Origin: Trichomonas vaginalis G3
Taxonomy: Eukaryota; Parabasalia; Trichomonadida; Trichomonadidae
Reading direction: 5' to 3'
Assembly (NCBI RefSeq): GCF_026262505.1
Contig: NC_067207.1
Span: 7,200,252-7,264,251 of the forward strand
DNA: 64,000 nucleotides
Each line of letters opens with the position of its first letter. The stretch's first letter is position 1. The notes under the pieces were generated by a model. The model searched no databases. It was not told the origin of the DNA and saw only the letters and a program-made list of their open reading frames with translations. The position numbers were made by a program, and so were the translations under genes. Shown piece after piece: positions 19,582 through 29,427 of this stretch.

Positions 19582-19851
19582 TTAAAGCAATTTGTAATAT
19601 CTATCCAAAACTTCTTCAACAGTATCGAACTCATCTTCATAATGCAAACCTAATCTTATTGACTTGGTGCAGTTTTCACTAACACAATATAGCGCTTTGC
19701 GCTCGGCGCCTTTGACGCCTTTTTCTGTTCTCTTGACTGACATAACTAACTCATTTGTTTCATCAAACAGCAACAACCAAAGTTCATGACCTAATACATA
19801 ACATTCATACTTTATATTTTTAGCTCTGAGTTCTCTTGTAAGCTGTTGCAT
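19582..19851 (-). CDS. Hypothetical Maverick protein, 89 aa
   Basis: It starts MQQLTRELRAKNIKYECYVLG and ends with a helix (VEEVLDRYYKLL). It overlaps the end of the penton-like gene by about 40 bp on the same strand, as in tightly packed viral transcription units. Not recognised. Open throughout. Confidence 0.5.
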   Translation of the reverse strand: MQQLTRELRAKNIKYECYVLGHELWLLLFDETNELVMSVKRTEKGVKGAERKALYCVSENCTKSIRLGLHYEDEFDTVEEVLDRYYKLL

Positions 19852-20591
19852 TTAATATTTTCTAAAAAGTCAACTTCAACAGTCATTCGCACTGGTGCCT
19901 TCAGTTCTACAGGCTCTCCTTGAAAGTCAACAAGTCTGAATTGCATGTCTTTCAAATTATGAGGACTAATGCGAACCCATTTACCTAAATGAGTTGCTAT
20001 GACAGGAACGTTTGGAATGAACATTGAATTGACTGCATAACAGAAAGATTTATATTCTACTGAACCTTTACTATTAACTCCTGAAATGCCTGTGACATTA
20101 GCTATTTTAGACTCAATGTATAAACAATTACCATAACATACGTATGGAACAGATTTCATCTCAATCGTTTTGTCAACACTTTTCAAAGGAAATGTCATAT
20201 GGTATGCTCCCAAAAGAAGTTGAACTCTATGACTCATTCGTGTTATCTTGAACTCTTTCTTGCTACTGAACTTCAATGTTCCCTCAGAAGAGAGTTCAAT
20301 GTTCCCTCTTCGACATCTCTAGTTTCTTCATTTATGAGAGTATCTATGACTCCAGCAATTTTATCTATTCTATACTCTGCTCTGTTAGGAAATGTTATAA
20401 AACTTCTTTTGTCATCTATTTCAAACTCCATGAAATCTGTTTCATCTGTTATGACAAAAGTTGCGATAGTATTGAAGTCAACAACTCTGAAAGCAAGTGC
20501 TTCATTCTGAGACCTAAGTTTGTTTGAAGCTTTACTGTTCCATATTCGTTTGGGTCTGTACTTTGCAAATAGAACAACATTTTATTCTCAT
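19812..20591 (-). CDS. Penton-like / minor capsid protein candidate
   Basis: The segment RLVDFQGEPVELKAPVRMTV near the C-terminus matches TLVDANFVPVKLLCPMYLSM of the Mav2 gene at 47567-48361. The starts also correspond (MLFYLQSTDPNEYGT versus MVYTITTKNPESYNS). Size (about 250 aa), beta-rich composition and conservation beside capsid genes fit the single-jelly-roll penton protein of Polintons. This is an inference, not a demonstrated fold. The gene is broken (about one break). Confidence 0.5.
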
Positions 20592-20597
20592 TAAAAT

Positions 20598-23500
20598 ATG
20601 ACTATTGCTGCATATGCGTATGAAACAAATGAAGCAAGAAGAGCACATGAACTAGTAAACGAAAACTCAACTTTAACCATTGAAGGCAATGATTTAGTCA
20701 TTGACGATGGAAAAACTAAAAAAGTCATTGATTTCGATACTTTTAACACTTATGACCCATTCATTACAACAAGCAAGGTTCCTATCATAAATGATGGAAC
20801 GGTGCAATATATAAATTCTACAGTAGATGCCTCATTAGTGAAAGTATTAAATGTTCTCATTGAATTGTTAAAGAGCTTTCGATTTGACGACAACATTAAA
20901 TGCCTAAAGAATTTAGTCATGAATGAGAAACAAATTCTTGGCGTTGCTGGTAGCAGTAATGATGTACACCTTATGACATTAGAATATTATAACGAACATA
21001 AAGATGAACTGAAAGGAGAGAAGGGTGACACCGGACCTCAAGGACCACAAGGAATACAAGGAATACAAGGAATACAAGGACCTCAAGGCGAAAACGGTTT
21101 GGATGGAAAGGATGGAAAGGATGGAAAAACTGCTAAATCATGGATATGGGACCTTATAAATACTGGTTTAACAGCTGCTTCATATGGAGTTCTTCAATAC
21201 CAAATCGGAAAGATATGGGCGGTACTTGGTGAAGAAGTTTTAAATGACGTTAAAAATGCTTTGAACTTCATTTCAAATGGTTCGGATACTATTAAAACTT
21301 TATCTGGTTGGATGCAAGAAACAAGGAGTCAAATAGATACTGTAAGACGTATAGCAAACAATGCACGTACGGGATTGGATACTTTACGACAAGCACAAAA
21401 TACACTAAAGGAAGCAAATGATATTCTTGGCTCAGTATCAGACATGCATGAAGATTGGCTTAAAGGTATTGACAAATCTTTAAAAAATCACAGTCAGTCT
21501 ATTGCTGACTACAAGAAAAGTATAGATTTTTTACATAGTGCTATGGACGTACATGATGGAAGCATAAGGAACTTACTTAATGCTAACAATAACTTACCAG
21601 GAACTATTAAAGCATTTATAAAGTCCTTTGTAAAACCCGGTGCTCTAACATTTAGGTCTTTGAGAGCAAGAGCATTGAAGTCAAGAGATGCAGAAACTCC
21701 AACAGAACCTACAGAAGGAACTGAAACAACAGAAACTCCAGAAGAACCACCAAAACCAACAGCTAATGAAATATTGTTCGAATATTTTCCAAGGTACTCT
21801 GTTCTCATTGCATACATTCAAGAAATACTTAAGAAAGCAGACTTGACTTTAGGAGATGATGAAAGTTCTGTATATCTTTCGTTCCAGTTTCAAATAGCAG
21901 AACTTTTGAGACAGATATGTTTAATGTATGACAACATATCTGATTTCACAAGATATGATGACGACCATGACCCCGAACACGGTGAAGAAGAAGTTTTACA
22001 AACATCCATTAAGACAGGAAAGGTTTTAACACAAAGTCTCATTATTGACACCAAAGATGGCGAAGTGGACGTTCTTCAAGAGCTGAAGAAAAATACTTCT
22101 TCGGGAGGTGGTGGTAGGCATGAACTTGAAATAAATGAGATAGAAGAGAAATTAGCCGAAAAAGCAGATAAAGAACATAAACACAATATCTCCGATATAA
22201 ATGAACTTCAAGCTACATTAAATAGTAAAGCGGACAAAAATGAACTTGACGCAATGAACAAAGTTTTGAAATCTCATAAACACAACATCTCCGATATAAA
22301 TGAACTTCAAGCTACATTAAATAGTAAAGCGGACAAGAACCATGTTCATTATATAACTTCAGACGAACAGATTATAACGGACTACCATGGATATTTAACA
22401 CGAAGTGATGAAGCGAAGACAAAAAATGTTAATGAAAGAAGATATAAATACATTCGTGCTAAAGGTTATGACATAAGCTGTACTGTACAGTATGATGTAG
22501 CTAAAGCACCAGAAGCATTTGGTTATACCGGTGAAATTTATGCCTCTACTTTCAATGTTAACGGTGTATTAGTTGAACCAAGATTTACTTTGAGAGTTAA
22601 GGCAAAAATAACGTTTGAAGATGCTATTAAAAGTAAAGCTGACAAAGTTGAACTCGAAGCAACGAACAAAGTTTTGAAATCTCATAAACACAACATCTCC
22701 GATATAAATGAACTTCAAGCTACATTAGACAGTAAAGCTGACAAGAACCATACACATAAATCCTTCACTACTGTTAGAGCAGACGACATAATATTGAACT
22801 TTGACCTTGGTTCAAGTGCACCATTAGAAAATCCAAGTACAAGCGTAAAAGATACTCTTAACAGTTTAGATAAGAGTTGAAATTGAAAGTCATGCCAGAA
22901 ACTTTGAAGCACATGAACTACCAACAATGTTAGATAAGAAAGCAGATAAAACTTATGTGGATGCAGAACTAACAAAGAAATTTTCGAAACCAGATACAAT
23001 GACATTTACAACAGAAATTATAAATGGTGAACCAGCAACTCCATTTGAATTTGTTAGAGGTCTTCAACCAGATACTTTTGAATTTTTCTTGGATAATTCT
23101 ATTGAACTAACATTACATTATAAAAGTGGAACAAATGCAACATTTCATCCGGGAGATACATTCCAAATGGTATTTAATGACATAAGTTCTTTAGAATATG
23201 TTTATAGAGTTATGAGCATATATGATTTAATATATCCTATAGGAGCTGTTTATACGTCTATGAATCCAATAAATCCAAACACTTTATTTGGTGGTAGATG
23301 GTATGAAATAGTTGACAGTTTTCCATTCTACACTAATACGCAGTCAATGAAGATGGGAGGTTCAAAGAAAATAGGTATTGAAAACCTTCCTTCACATATG
23401 CATAGGTTCAGTGGAAGAACATCTGTGGAAGGAAACCATTCACATTCAATAACAAAAAGAGGTTATACAAATCTTGCAGCGGGTTCGGATAGACAGGGAA

Positions 23501-23670
23501 TGCATAGATATGATATTTCAACTGACCCAGTAGATTCAAGCACAGGTATTTTCTGTGGAACTGCAGGAAATCATACACATGTTGTAGCTGGTATTACAGA
23601 CCCAGCAGGTAATGGAAAAGATTATATGCCTCCTTATATAACAATGCACGCTTGGATACGAGTTGGTTAA
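20598..23670 (+). CDS. Collagen-like / tail-fibre-like protein
   Basis: The first part is 760 aa. It has a helical head, then a short collagen-type stretch near residues 142-180 (GPQGPQGIQGIQGIQGPQG), long coiled-coil segments, a Pro/Thr/Glu linker and three copies of a module HKHNISDINELQATLNSKAD. The second part carries DLIYPIGAVYTSMNPINPNT, a Gly-rich W-containing patch and repeated His motifs (HMHRFSG, HSHSI, HTHVV), ending PPYITMHAWIRVG. That is the layout of phage tail-fibre or collar tips that trimerise around metal-bound His pairs. It probably projects from the capsid and binds a surface. About one break. Confidence 0.7.
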
Positions 23671-23689
23671 ACTCTTTAACTTTACATAA

Positions 23690-24775
23690 ATGAGCTTGAA
23701 AGAAGTATTCGAACAACATCCATGGAGGTCATTTAAGAAGTTCAATGAAGCTGCAAAGAGTCGGGGATTTACTAACAGAGCTGAAGTGAAAAGGTTCTTT
23801 GACAAAAATGTTGTACATCAAACAAAAATAAACCCTTACGACTACTTTTTACCAATTTACTCCAACACTCCTGACGCATACCAATTTGACACTCTCATTC
23901 AAAGCAGAAAAGGAGGACATAAACCATTCCTCATCTTCATAAATGTTAACACTCGTAAAGCATATGCATATCCAATGAAAAATAAAGGAACTCGTGAAGT
24001 GTTAAGAGTTTTACAAAAGTTTGTAGCAGAACATAACCCAAGTACTTTAACATCAGACCAAGACAGTGCATACCTCAGCAATGAAATCACAGAATTTCTC
24101 ATTAAGCATAACATAACTCACTACACTACTGAAGACCATAACCATAACATACTCGGCATCATAAACCGCTTCATAAGGACTCTCAGAGATTTAAACCAAG
24201 AGCGAGACTTTACCGAAGAAACAATGAAACATTTTCTCGAAGTATATAATTCCTCAACACATTCTACAACAGGACATACACCAAATTCAATGACACAACA
24301 ACAAGAAGAAAAGTATATACAAAAGAAACGAAGCCAAACACAAAATATCAGAAATTCAACACAATTTACCCTCATTCCTGGTACAAAAGTTCGTGTAGTT
24401 CTTGACGACAAACCGTTGACAAAGAAACGTTTAAGGTTAAGTCGAAATTATTATATCGTAGACTCTACGCAAGGTAATGGATATCTTATAAAAGCTGCCG
24501 ACGACTCTATTGCGTTTTATCCTCGACATAAATTAGTCGAAAGTAGTAATGGCAAACTTGCTGAAACCATTGACGAAGCAAAGCGAGGAGTGGTTATTGA
24601 AATACTTGGCTATAACACAAACGATGACACTTATAAAGTAAGATATGAAGGAGGCGTTGAAGATGTTATACCATCTAAGAACTTGAGAGAGTCGAAGCCA
24701 ACACATCTGGGACCATTAGAGCGGGAGTACTGGAAAGACAAAAATATGCCAGAAAGAATAAGAAAATTCTTCTAA
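23690..24775 (+). CDS. Retroviral-type (Polinton) integrase, 361 aa
   Basis: The RNase H-fold core begins around residue 55, with QFDTLIQ (D67), TSDQDSAY (D123) and the helix NILGIINRFIRTLRD, in the order of retroviral integrases. The C-terminus carries a chromo/SH3-like module (GVVIEILGYNTND...YKVRYEGGVEDVIP). This is the enzyme expected to insert Maverick DNA. It follows the fibre gene by 20 bp and is followed by operator site 2. Open throughout. Confidence 0.85.
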   Translation: MSLKEVFEQHPWRSFKKFNEAAKSRGFTNRAEVKRFFDKNVVHQTKINPYDYFLPIYSNTPDAYQFDTLIQSRKGGHKPFLIFINVNTRKAYAYPMKNKGTREVLRVLQKFVAEHNPSTLTSDQDSAYLSNEITEFLIKHNITHYTTEDHNHNILGIINRFIRTLRDLNQERDFTEETMKHFLEVYNSSTHSTTGHTPNSMTQQQEEKYIQKKRSQTQNIRNSTQFTLIPGTKVRVVLDDKPLTKKRLRLSRNYYIVDSTQGNGYLIKAADDSIAFYPRHKLVESSNGKLAETIDEAKRGVVIEILGYNTNDDTYKVRYEGGVEDVIPSKNLRESKPTHLGPLEREYWKDKNMPERIRKFF

Positions 24776-24810
24776 ACTTTTTCATTAGATGTAAATCAGA
24801 CAAAAATAAT

Positions 24811-24882
24811 TTTAGGTGAAGAGGTGAGATCTCACCTGTTTTTTCACCTCTTTTTTCACCCCGTGAATTTTCATGAATTTTC
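24811..24882. promoter_or_regulatory. GGTGA-type operator array, site 2
   Basis: Palindrome GGTGAGATCTCACC at 24823-24836, upstream half-site GGTGAA and two downstream TCACC half-sites at about 12-bp spacing. Then comes the motif TGAATTTTCATGAATTTTC. It lies between the integrase stop and the KilA-N start. Confidence 0.7.
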
Positions 24883-24899
24883 ACAAAGAAAAATAAAGT

Positions 24900-24942
24900 T
24901 AGTTTTATTTTTTTTTATTTTTTTTTTTGTATGTAAGACAAA
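24900..24942 (+). promoter_or_regulatory. T-tract leader before KilA-N gene
   Basis: A run of T/A (TTTTATTTTTTTTTATTTTTT) followed by TTGTATGTAAGACAAA and then the ATG. Very similar T-tract plus TTGTAT(A/G)(T)AA(A)GA leaders precede the starts at 25803, 28228 and, on the minus strand, 52624. Probably a shared core promoter. Confidence 0.5.
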
Positions 24943-25608
24943 ATGTCAGTCGAAGCAAAAACATTCACGAACAAATCTAATGGTGAAACATTCACAAAAG
25001 GCACTTATAACAGTATTGAAGTCTTACGTAGAGACAAGGATGGTTACATTAATGCAACAAAGATGGCAAGAGAAGCAGGAAAGTTAAACCATTTAAACAG
25101 ATTTCTCAATAGTGCTAAAATGCAGGAAATTCTTGAGTTTTGGTTGAAAGAATACGGTCGAGCCAAAAGTGGCTCAACCTCAAAACAAGCATTTTATGAG
25201 CTTACTAAGGGCGTTATGAATGAATTCAAAGGTATTTACATACATGCTGACCTCGTTCATTTTGTTGCTGAATGGTGCTCTGTAAAGTATGCATTTTATG
25301 TCAAAGATATTATGGACTCCATAGACAAGAAAGTTCATGAGAAGTTAGATGAAGAAGAACTCGAAGATACAGTGGAGAATGCTAAACCTTTGTTCGAAGA
25401 AGAAGTTGGAAAAATGTGTGAAAAACAATTAGAACATGAACGTGAGATATATTATGGTTATAGAGATTCTCCATACGAACTAGACCAATGGGAACAAGAA
25501 GATTTAAAGAGAGAATTTAGAGAATATGAACTCGCTAAGATAGCATTTGAAGCTGCAGAAAAGAAGTTAAAAGTTTGGGGTCGTTTTGTAAAAAAATATT
25601 GTGAGTAA
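24943..25608 (+). CDS. KilA-N domain protein, 221 aa
   Basis: The KilA-N/APSES-type DNA-binding domain spans roughly residues 20-130. The first half is YNSIEVLRRDKDGYINATKM, the second GIYIHADLVHFVAEWCSVKY. The C-terminal third is acidic and helical. Such proteins are common in large DNA viruses and phages and bind DNA. The gene is flanked on both sides by GGTGA-type operator arrays (24811-24882 and 25638-25687). That makes it the best candidate for the factor that reads them, perhaps repressing itself; this is an inference. Open throughout. Confidence 0.85.
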   Translation: MSVEAKTFTNKSNGETFTKGTYNSIEVLRRDKDGYINATKMAREAGKLNHLNRFLNSAKMQEILEFWLKEYGRAKSGSTSKQAFYELTKGVMNEFKGIYIHADLVHFVAEWCSVKYAFYVKDIMDSIDKKVHEKLDEEELEDTVENAKPLFEEEVGKMCEKQLEHEREIYYGYRDSPYELDQWEQEDLKREFREYELAKIAFEAAEKKLKVWGRFVKKYCE

Positions 25609-25637
25609 ATGAACCATTTATTTGGCAAAAATAATGT

Positions 25638-25687
25638 TTAGGTGAAGAGGTGAGATCTCACCTGTTTTCTCACCTCTTTTTTCACCC
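25638..25687. promoter_or_regulatory. GGTGA-type operator array, site 3
   Basis: Palindrome GGTGAGATCTCACC at 25649-25662 with one upstream and two downstream half-sites. The motif TGAATTTTCATGAATTTTC follows at about 25725. It lies between the KilA-N gene and the gene starting at 25803. Confidence 0.7.
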
Positions 25688-25802
25688 TCACCGCTTAGCG
25701 GCTCAGATTGCTTTAGCTTTCTCGTGAATTTTCATGAATTTTCCCGAAATAAAAAATAAAGTTAGTTTTATTTTTTTTATTTTTTTATTTTGTATAAAAG
25801 AT

Positions 25803-26768
25803 ATGATTTCAACAATCGGCACAACAACAATTCAAGCCGCGAACGGCGGGACTCTGTCCACAACAACAGCACCAAACTCGTTAGTCATGAATCCTACGTC
25901 AATGTTAGTAGAGATGAAAAGCTTCATTCCTTCTTCATATACTTTTGAAACAGAAATCCAGAAGATAAAGCAAGAACTTTTAACAAATAATTTAGACTGT
26001 AGTGCGAAAGATGAAGAAAATGAAGAATATCTTTATGAAATGCAGGACATTATTGACCATTTACCCAAATTGCCTGAAATCCAACAACAAAAACTCACTA
26101 TTCCTGAATTCGACGAAATTGAAGTGAAACCAACTGATTCAGTAGAAATAAAGAAGTTCATACGTAAAGTAAATTATGAATTCCTTGGTTTTCATTGCAA
26201 CCATAAGGTTATGGACAAAGATTGCGACATGGTATATAAGAATGTTTCTGACATATATAAATCTGAAGAATTTAAGACTTACGATAACTTTGTTTCATTA
26301 GTTGCAAAATGTGTTTGGGAAATAAGAGATAAAGATAGAAGAGGCAAAGTATGGAACGAACAAATAAGACCCGCTATGTTTGAGATGAAGAAAACCATTG
26401 ACGCCTTAGTTGTTTTAGCTGGTTTTATTTCAATGTATAACGCAAAAATGAACCCGCAATGTTCAAAATGTAAGGCAGCAATTAGGAAATATAACTACTC
26501 AGTCAAAGAGATAGAAAGAATGAGAAACGACTATGCAGACTTAAAGAAAGAAGCAGAAAAGCCAGCAGAAGATAAAATGAACATGTTAGAATTTCTGAAC
26601 AAAAACTATCCAACAGCAGAAGATTTCCTTCTATCTGACGTCAAGAAGAAGTATAAAGAAACCTTCGGTATTGTTAAAACTTTTGACATACTGACAGAAG
26701 AAATAGAAGCTACGAAATTGTTTAGGATTTCAAATATACATCGTACAATTCATGTAAAACGCTTGTGA
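25803..26768 (+). CDS. Conserved Maverick protein with Cys motif, about 321 aa
   Basis: The start MISTIGTTTIQ at 25803 is preferred because it lies just after the TTGTATAAAAGAT leader and matches the Mav2 copy (51686-52624), which is very similar over the whole length. Visible features are CNHKVMDKDC near residue 130, a second pair CSKC about 100 residues later, and coiled-coil helices. A zinc site is possible. Operator arrays flank it on both sides in both elements. Function unknown. Open throughout. Confidence 0.65.
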   Translation: MISTIGTTTIQAANGGTLSTTTAPNSLVMNPTSMLVEMKSFIPSSYTFETEIQKIKQELLTNNLDCSAKDEENEEYLYEMQDIIDHLPKLPEIQQQKLTIPEFDEIEVKPTDSVEIKKFIRKVNYEFLGFHCNHKVMDKDCDMVYKNVSDIYKSEEFKTYDNFVSLVAKCVWEIRDKDRRGKVWNEQIRPAMFEMKKTIDALVVLAGFISMYNAKMNPQCSKCKAAIRKYNYSVKEIERMRNDYADLKKEAEKPAEDKMNMLEFLNKNYPTAEDFLLSDVKKKYKETFGIVKTFDILTEEIEATKLFRISNIHRTIHVKRL

Positions 26769-26774
26769 AAAAAC

Positions 26775-26815
26775 TGGGGTGAAAAAAGAGGTGAGATCTC
26801 ACCTCTTCACCTAAA
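26775..26815. promoter_or_regulatory. GGTGA-type operator array, site 4
   Basis: Palindrome GGTGAGATCTCACC at 26790-26803, here with the half-site array facing the opposite way to sites 2 and 3 (TCACCTAAAC on the right). It lies between the genes ending at 26768 and starting at 26837. Confidence 0.7.
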
Positions 26816-26836
26816 CATTATTTTTGCTTTAATTAA

Positions 26837-27472
26837 ATGCTTTCCGGAAACGTCGATGAAAATCATATGGACAAATTATATGAAAAAATTAATAATGATT
26901 ACCCCTCATTAACCAGGGAAATGACGGATTCTATAGTTCGTAAATTCGATGAAATACAGGATATGTGGTTCGACAGATTCGACATGAACGATAAGGAAAA
27001 GAGAAAGAACGATAACAATTTACTTACTAAAAGAATCCTAAAATCTAAAATAGGTGAAGCTTCAACATTTAACACAGTACATAACTTTTACACCGCTGTT
27101 TATATTTTCAATAATTTATTTAACGATGAACGAGAAAGAAAAAGTATGTTTAACGGAAGAAATGAATATGATTTTATCCTTTGTGCTGTTCGGGATGTTG
27201 ACATGAAATTAAAGAAAATATTCTTATTACAAGATGACACGGTTGAAGATGAAGTCAATGAGTTTTTAAATCGTGATTTAAATGAAATTGATGAAGTTAT
27301 GACCGAATGTTATAAAAAGTTACCCAATGTTATAAAAAGTTCAAGGGGTGAAAAATTAGGTGAGATCTCACCTCTTCACCTAAATTATATTTTTGTTCAA
27401 AGCTTCCACGAGAGAAAAGATTCCTCATTCGCTAAGGATTCCAAAAATGAAAAAATCATTGATTTCGGCTGA
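26837..27472 (+). CDS. Hypothetical Maverick protein, up to 211 aa
   Basis: A hydrophilic helical protein (MLSGNVDENHMDKLYEKINN). Operator site 5 lies inside the 3' part of the frame, so the true product may be shorter. Not recognised. Confidence 0.5.
   Translation: MLSGNVDENHMDKLYEKINNDYPSLTREMTDSIVRKFDEIQDMWFDRFDMNDKEKRKNDNNLLTKRILKSKIGEASTFNTVHNFYTAVYIFNNLFNDERERKSMFNGRNEYDFILCAVRDVDMKLKKIFLLQDDTVEDEVNEFLNRDLNEIDEVMTECYKKLPNVIKSSRGEKLGEISPLHLNYIFVQSFHERKDSSFAKDSKNEKIIDFG
27344..27382. promoter_or_regulatory. GGTGA-type operator array, site 5
   Basis: Palindrome GGTGAGATCTCACC at 27359-27372, followed by TCTTCACCTAAATTATATTTTTG in the same orientation as site 4. It overlaps the end of the preceding frame. 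Confidence 0.65.
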
Positions 27473-27630
27473 GAAAAACAGCAAAACCCTTCTTCCACGG
27501 GAACAAAGAAATAAAGAAGAAATAAAGAAGAAATAAAGTAAATTTTTTATTTATTCCCGTGGAAGATAGAGCACTTTTATGACACTTTTTATTCACGACA
27601 AACAAGACAAACAAAGAAAATAAGAAAATA

Positions 27631-27706
27631 CGGCGCTGTCGCGGTTCGAACCACAGACTCTGACCCCTCCATAACACCACCTTAGACCACTGTGCTACGT
27701 AGCCTG
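27631..27706 (-). tRNA. tRNA-like sequence (box A and box B), probably not functional
   Basis: The minus strand shows TAGCACAGTGGTCTAAGG, which resembles an internal box A and D-arm, and downstream GGTTCGAACC (27643-27652), which resembles box B and the T-loop. I could not fold a convincing anticodon or acceptor stem, so no amino acid is assigned. It could be a decayed tRNA or a tRNA-derived promoter. It lies in the gap 27473-27745, which otherwise has no gene. Confidence 0.3.
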
Positions 27707-27745
27707 TCGACATAAGATTTTATAAATTGCATATTTGACGTAAAT

Positions 27746-28120
27746 TTATTTCCATCTAGCTTCCCACCGCATAAGATATTCATACGTGTTTGTAAGACAT
27801 TCATTAAAATTCTTTTCTATTGCATCTAATCTTGCGTTATTTTTTTCAATAGCTTGTCTGTATTCTTCATCATCTCCAGCAGTGTTTGGGTCTTCACGTT
27901 TAAAATATTCATTGTTAACCAATTTTTTATCTACAAATTTTATTAGTGTTTGATTCACTTCGTTATGATAACGGTCATATTCTTTCAATACGTAAGTGAA
28001 GACAAAATGCGTCGTACCTTCAATCTTAAAGCTTAAAGAACTTTCAACACAGTTTTGAGGGTCTGTCAGTGCGTCAATGAGATAGTATTCGAAGTCAGTC
28101 AATAATCTTTTTAAAGTCAT
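27746..28120 (-). CDS. Hypothetical Maverick protein, 124 aa
   Basis: Starts MTLKRLLTDFEYYLIDALTD and ends with a basic W-rich helix (YEYLMRWEARWK). Predicted mostly helical. Not recognised; open throughout. Confidence 0.5.
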   Translation of the reverse strand: MTLKRLLTDFEYYLIDALTDPQNCVESSLSFKIEGTTHFVFTYVLKEYDRYHNEVNQTLIKFVDKKLVNNEYFKREDPNTAGDDEEYRQAIEKNNARLDAIEKNFNECLTNTYEYLMRWEARWK

Positions 28121-28227
28121 TTCATACAGGATAAAATTTAATGTTGTGAAGAAATAGTGTTTATCTCAGAAAAAATAACGCTAATTTTATTTTTATTTAT
28201 TTTTTTATTTTGTATGTAAAGACAGTA

Positions 28228-29137
28228 ATGACAACATCAGAGAACACAACAACAGTTATAGTCCATGAAGCAATAAATGAAGAATACGAGTACATACAGT
28301 TTAACAAACAACTCCGTCTCATTCGTTCGGTCAAAGACGATATGTACCAAATGCAAAGTATTTTGACAGCATGTTTTGCTCCAGACACTAAACACGCAGA
28401 CGATGGTTCAAAAACCAAAGCACACAAGAACTTTTGAGTGAAGCACAGCGAGACCGACTTTTTTCTGAAAACAGTGAAGAACAGCGAGACCGACTTCCTT
28501 CAGGGTCGCCTAAAACTCATGAAAACAGTGAAATTTCTCTAGACCGACTTTTATCGGCCTGCATAAAACACATGAAAATCGTAAAAATTTGCCAATAAAT
28601 TTAAGAGGTTGGTATGTACATAGACTTCTTGTAAATGCTGTTGCAATGTGGGCTTCTCCTCGTTATGCTGGCATGTTTACAGACTTCTTGACGAAATTCA
28701 TAGACAAGAACGTGAAGAGATGGAAAAGAAACTTCAAGCAAAAGATGAAGTCATTGAATCAAAGACAAAAGCATACAGAAAAGAATACCACGTTCGTACC
28801 AAAAGGAAAGGAAAAGAACTATAAGTATATGATTTATACTGAAGAGATGGAAAATGAAGAAGACAGAGATATGGTTATGTTGCATTTAGTCAGAAGAAAC
28901 AACAAAAGCTTTTACGACCTTGCTAAGATTTACAAATCTGACAGAAACTGGTTCTATCGTGAAAACTTACCGATTTCAATGACACCGAATGAGCAAATAA
29001 AGGAAATTGTCAAAAATACTCTTCCTCAAACACACTATGACATCAAAGGTTGCACAATACTTACATTCAAAGAAGACTTACTATTGTTAAAGGAAAAAAT
29101 AACAGAGTATTTCGATAACTTCAAAGAGGAAGAATGA
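28228..29137 (+). CDS. Second KilA-N-type protein with DUF3627-like C-terminus, broken
   Basis: The N-terminal piece (EYIQFNKQLRLIRSVKDDMY) and the piece GWYVHRLLVNAVAMWASPRY correspond to the first and last parts of a KilA-N domain. The final 100 residues (MIYTEEMENEEDRDMVMLHL...) resemble DUF3627-type tails found behind viral KilA-N domains. A short repeat tract lies within the span. About one or two breaks. The gene uses the same T-tract leader as the first KilA-N gene. Confidence 0.55.
28440..28560. repeat. Short degenerate repeat with AGACCGACTT
   Basis: The motif (GCG)AGACCGACTT occurs three or four times, each with a nearby GAAAACAGTGAA. Not palindromic and not explained. Confidence 0.6.
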
Positions 29138-29193
29138 AAATCTAAGCTAATTTTATTATTTTTTTTATAAAATTTTATCTCATATGAAAGAAC

Positions 29194-29409
29194 ATGAATT
29201 TAGAATATTCGGAACTCATGACAGAAGAGGAGAACGAACAGCATGTAAAAGATTATGCAAAATTTATGAAGACATACAAAGCATTTAAACAATATCTAAA
29301 TGCTTCTAAAGATTATGCAAAATTTCTGAAGGTATATAAAGCTTATGAAAAAGCGTATGAAAAGTTTATACATTGGGGAATTGTTGTAAAATATCCATAT
29401 GAAGACTAA
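29194..29409 (+). CDS. Small hypothetical protein, 71 aa
   Basis: It contains an internal duplication: KDYAKFMKTYKAFKQYLNAS and KDYAKFLKVYKAYEKAYEK. Helical and lysine/tyrosine-rich. Not recognised. Confidence 0.45.
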   Translation: MNLEYSELMTEEENEQHVKDYAKFMKTYKAFKQYLNASKDYAKFLKVYKAYEKAYEKFIHWGIVVKYPYED

Positions 29410-29427
29410 CCAAAAATATATTTTTGC

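Noticed and set aside
27631-27706. Functional tRNA gene
   Set aside because: No acceptor, anticodon or T stem of adequate pairing could be drawn; kept only as a low-confidence tRNA-like feature.
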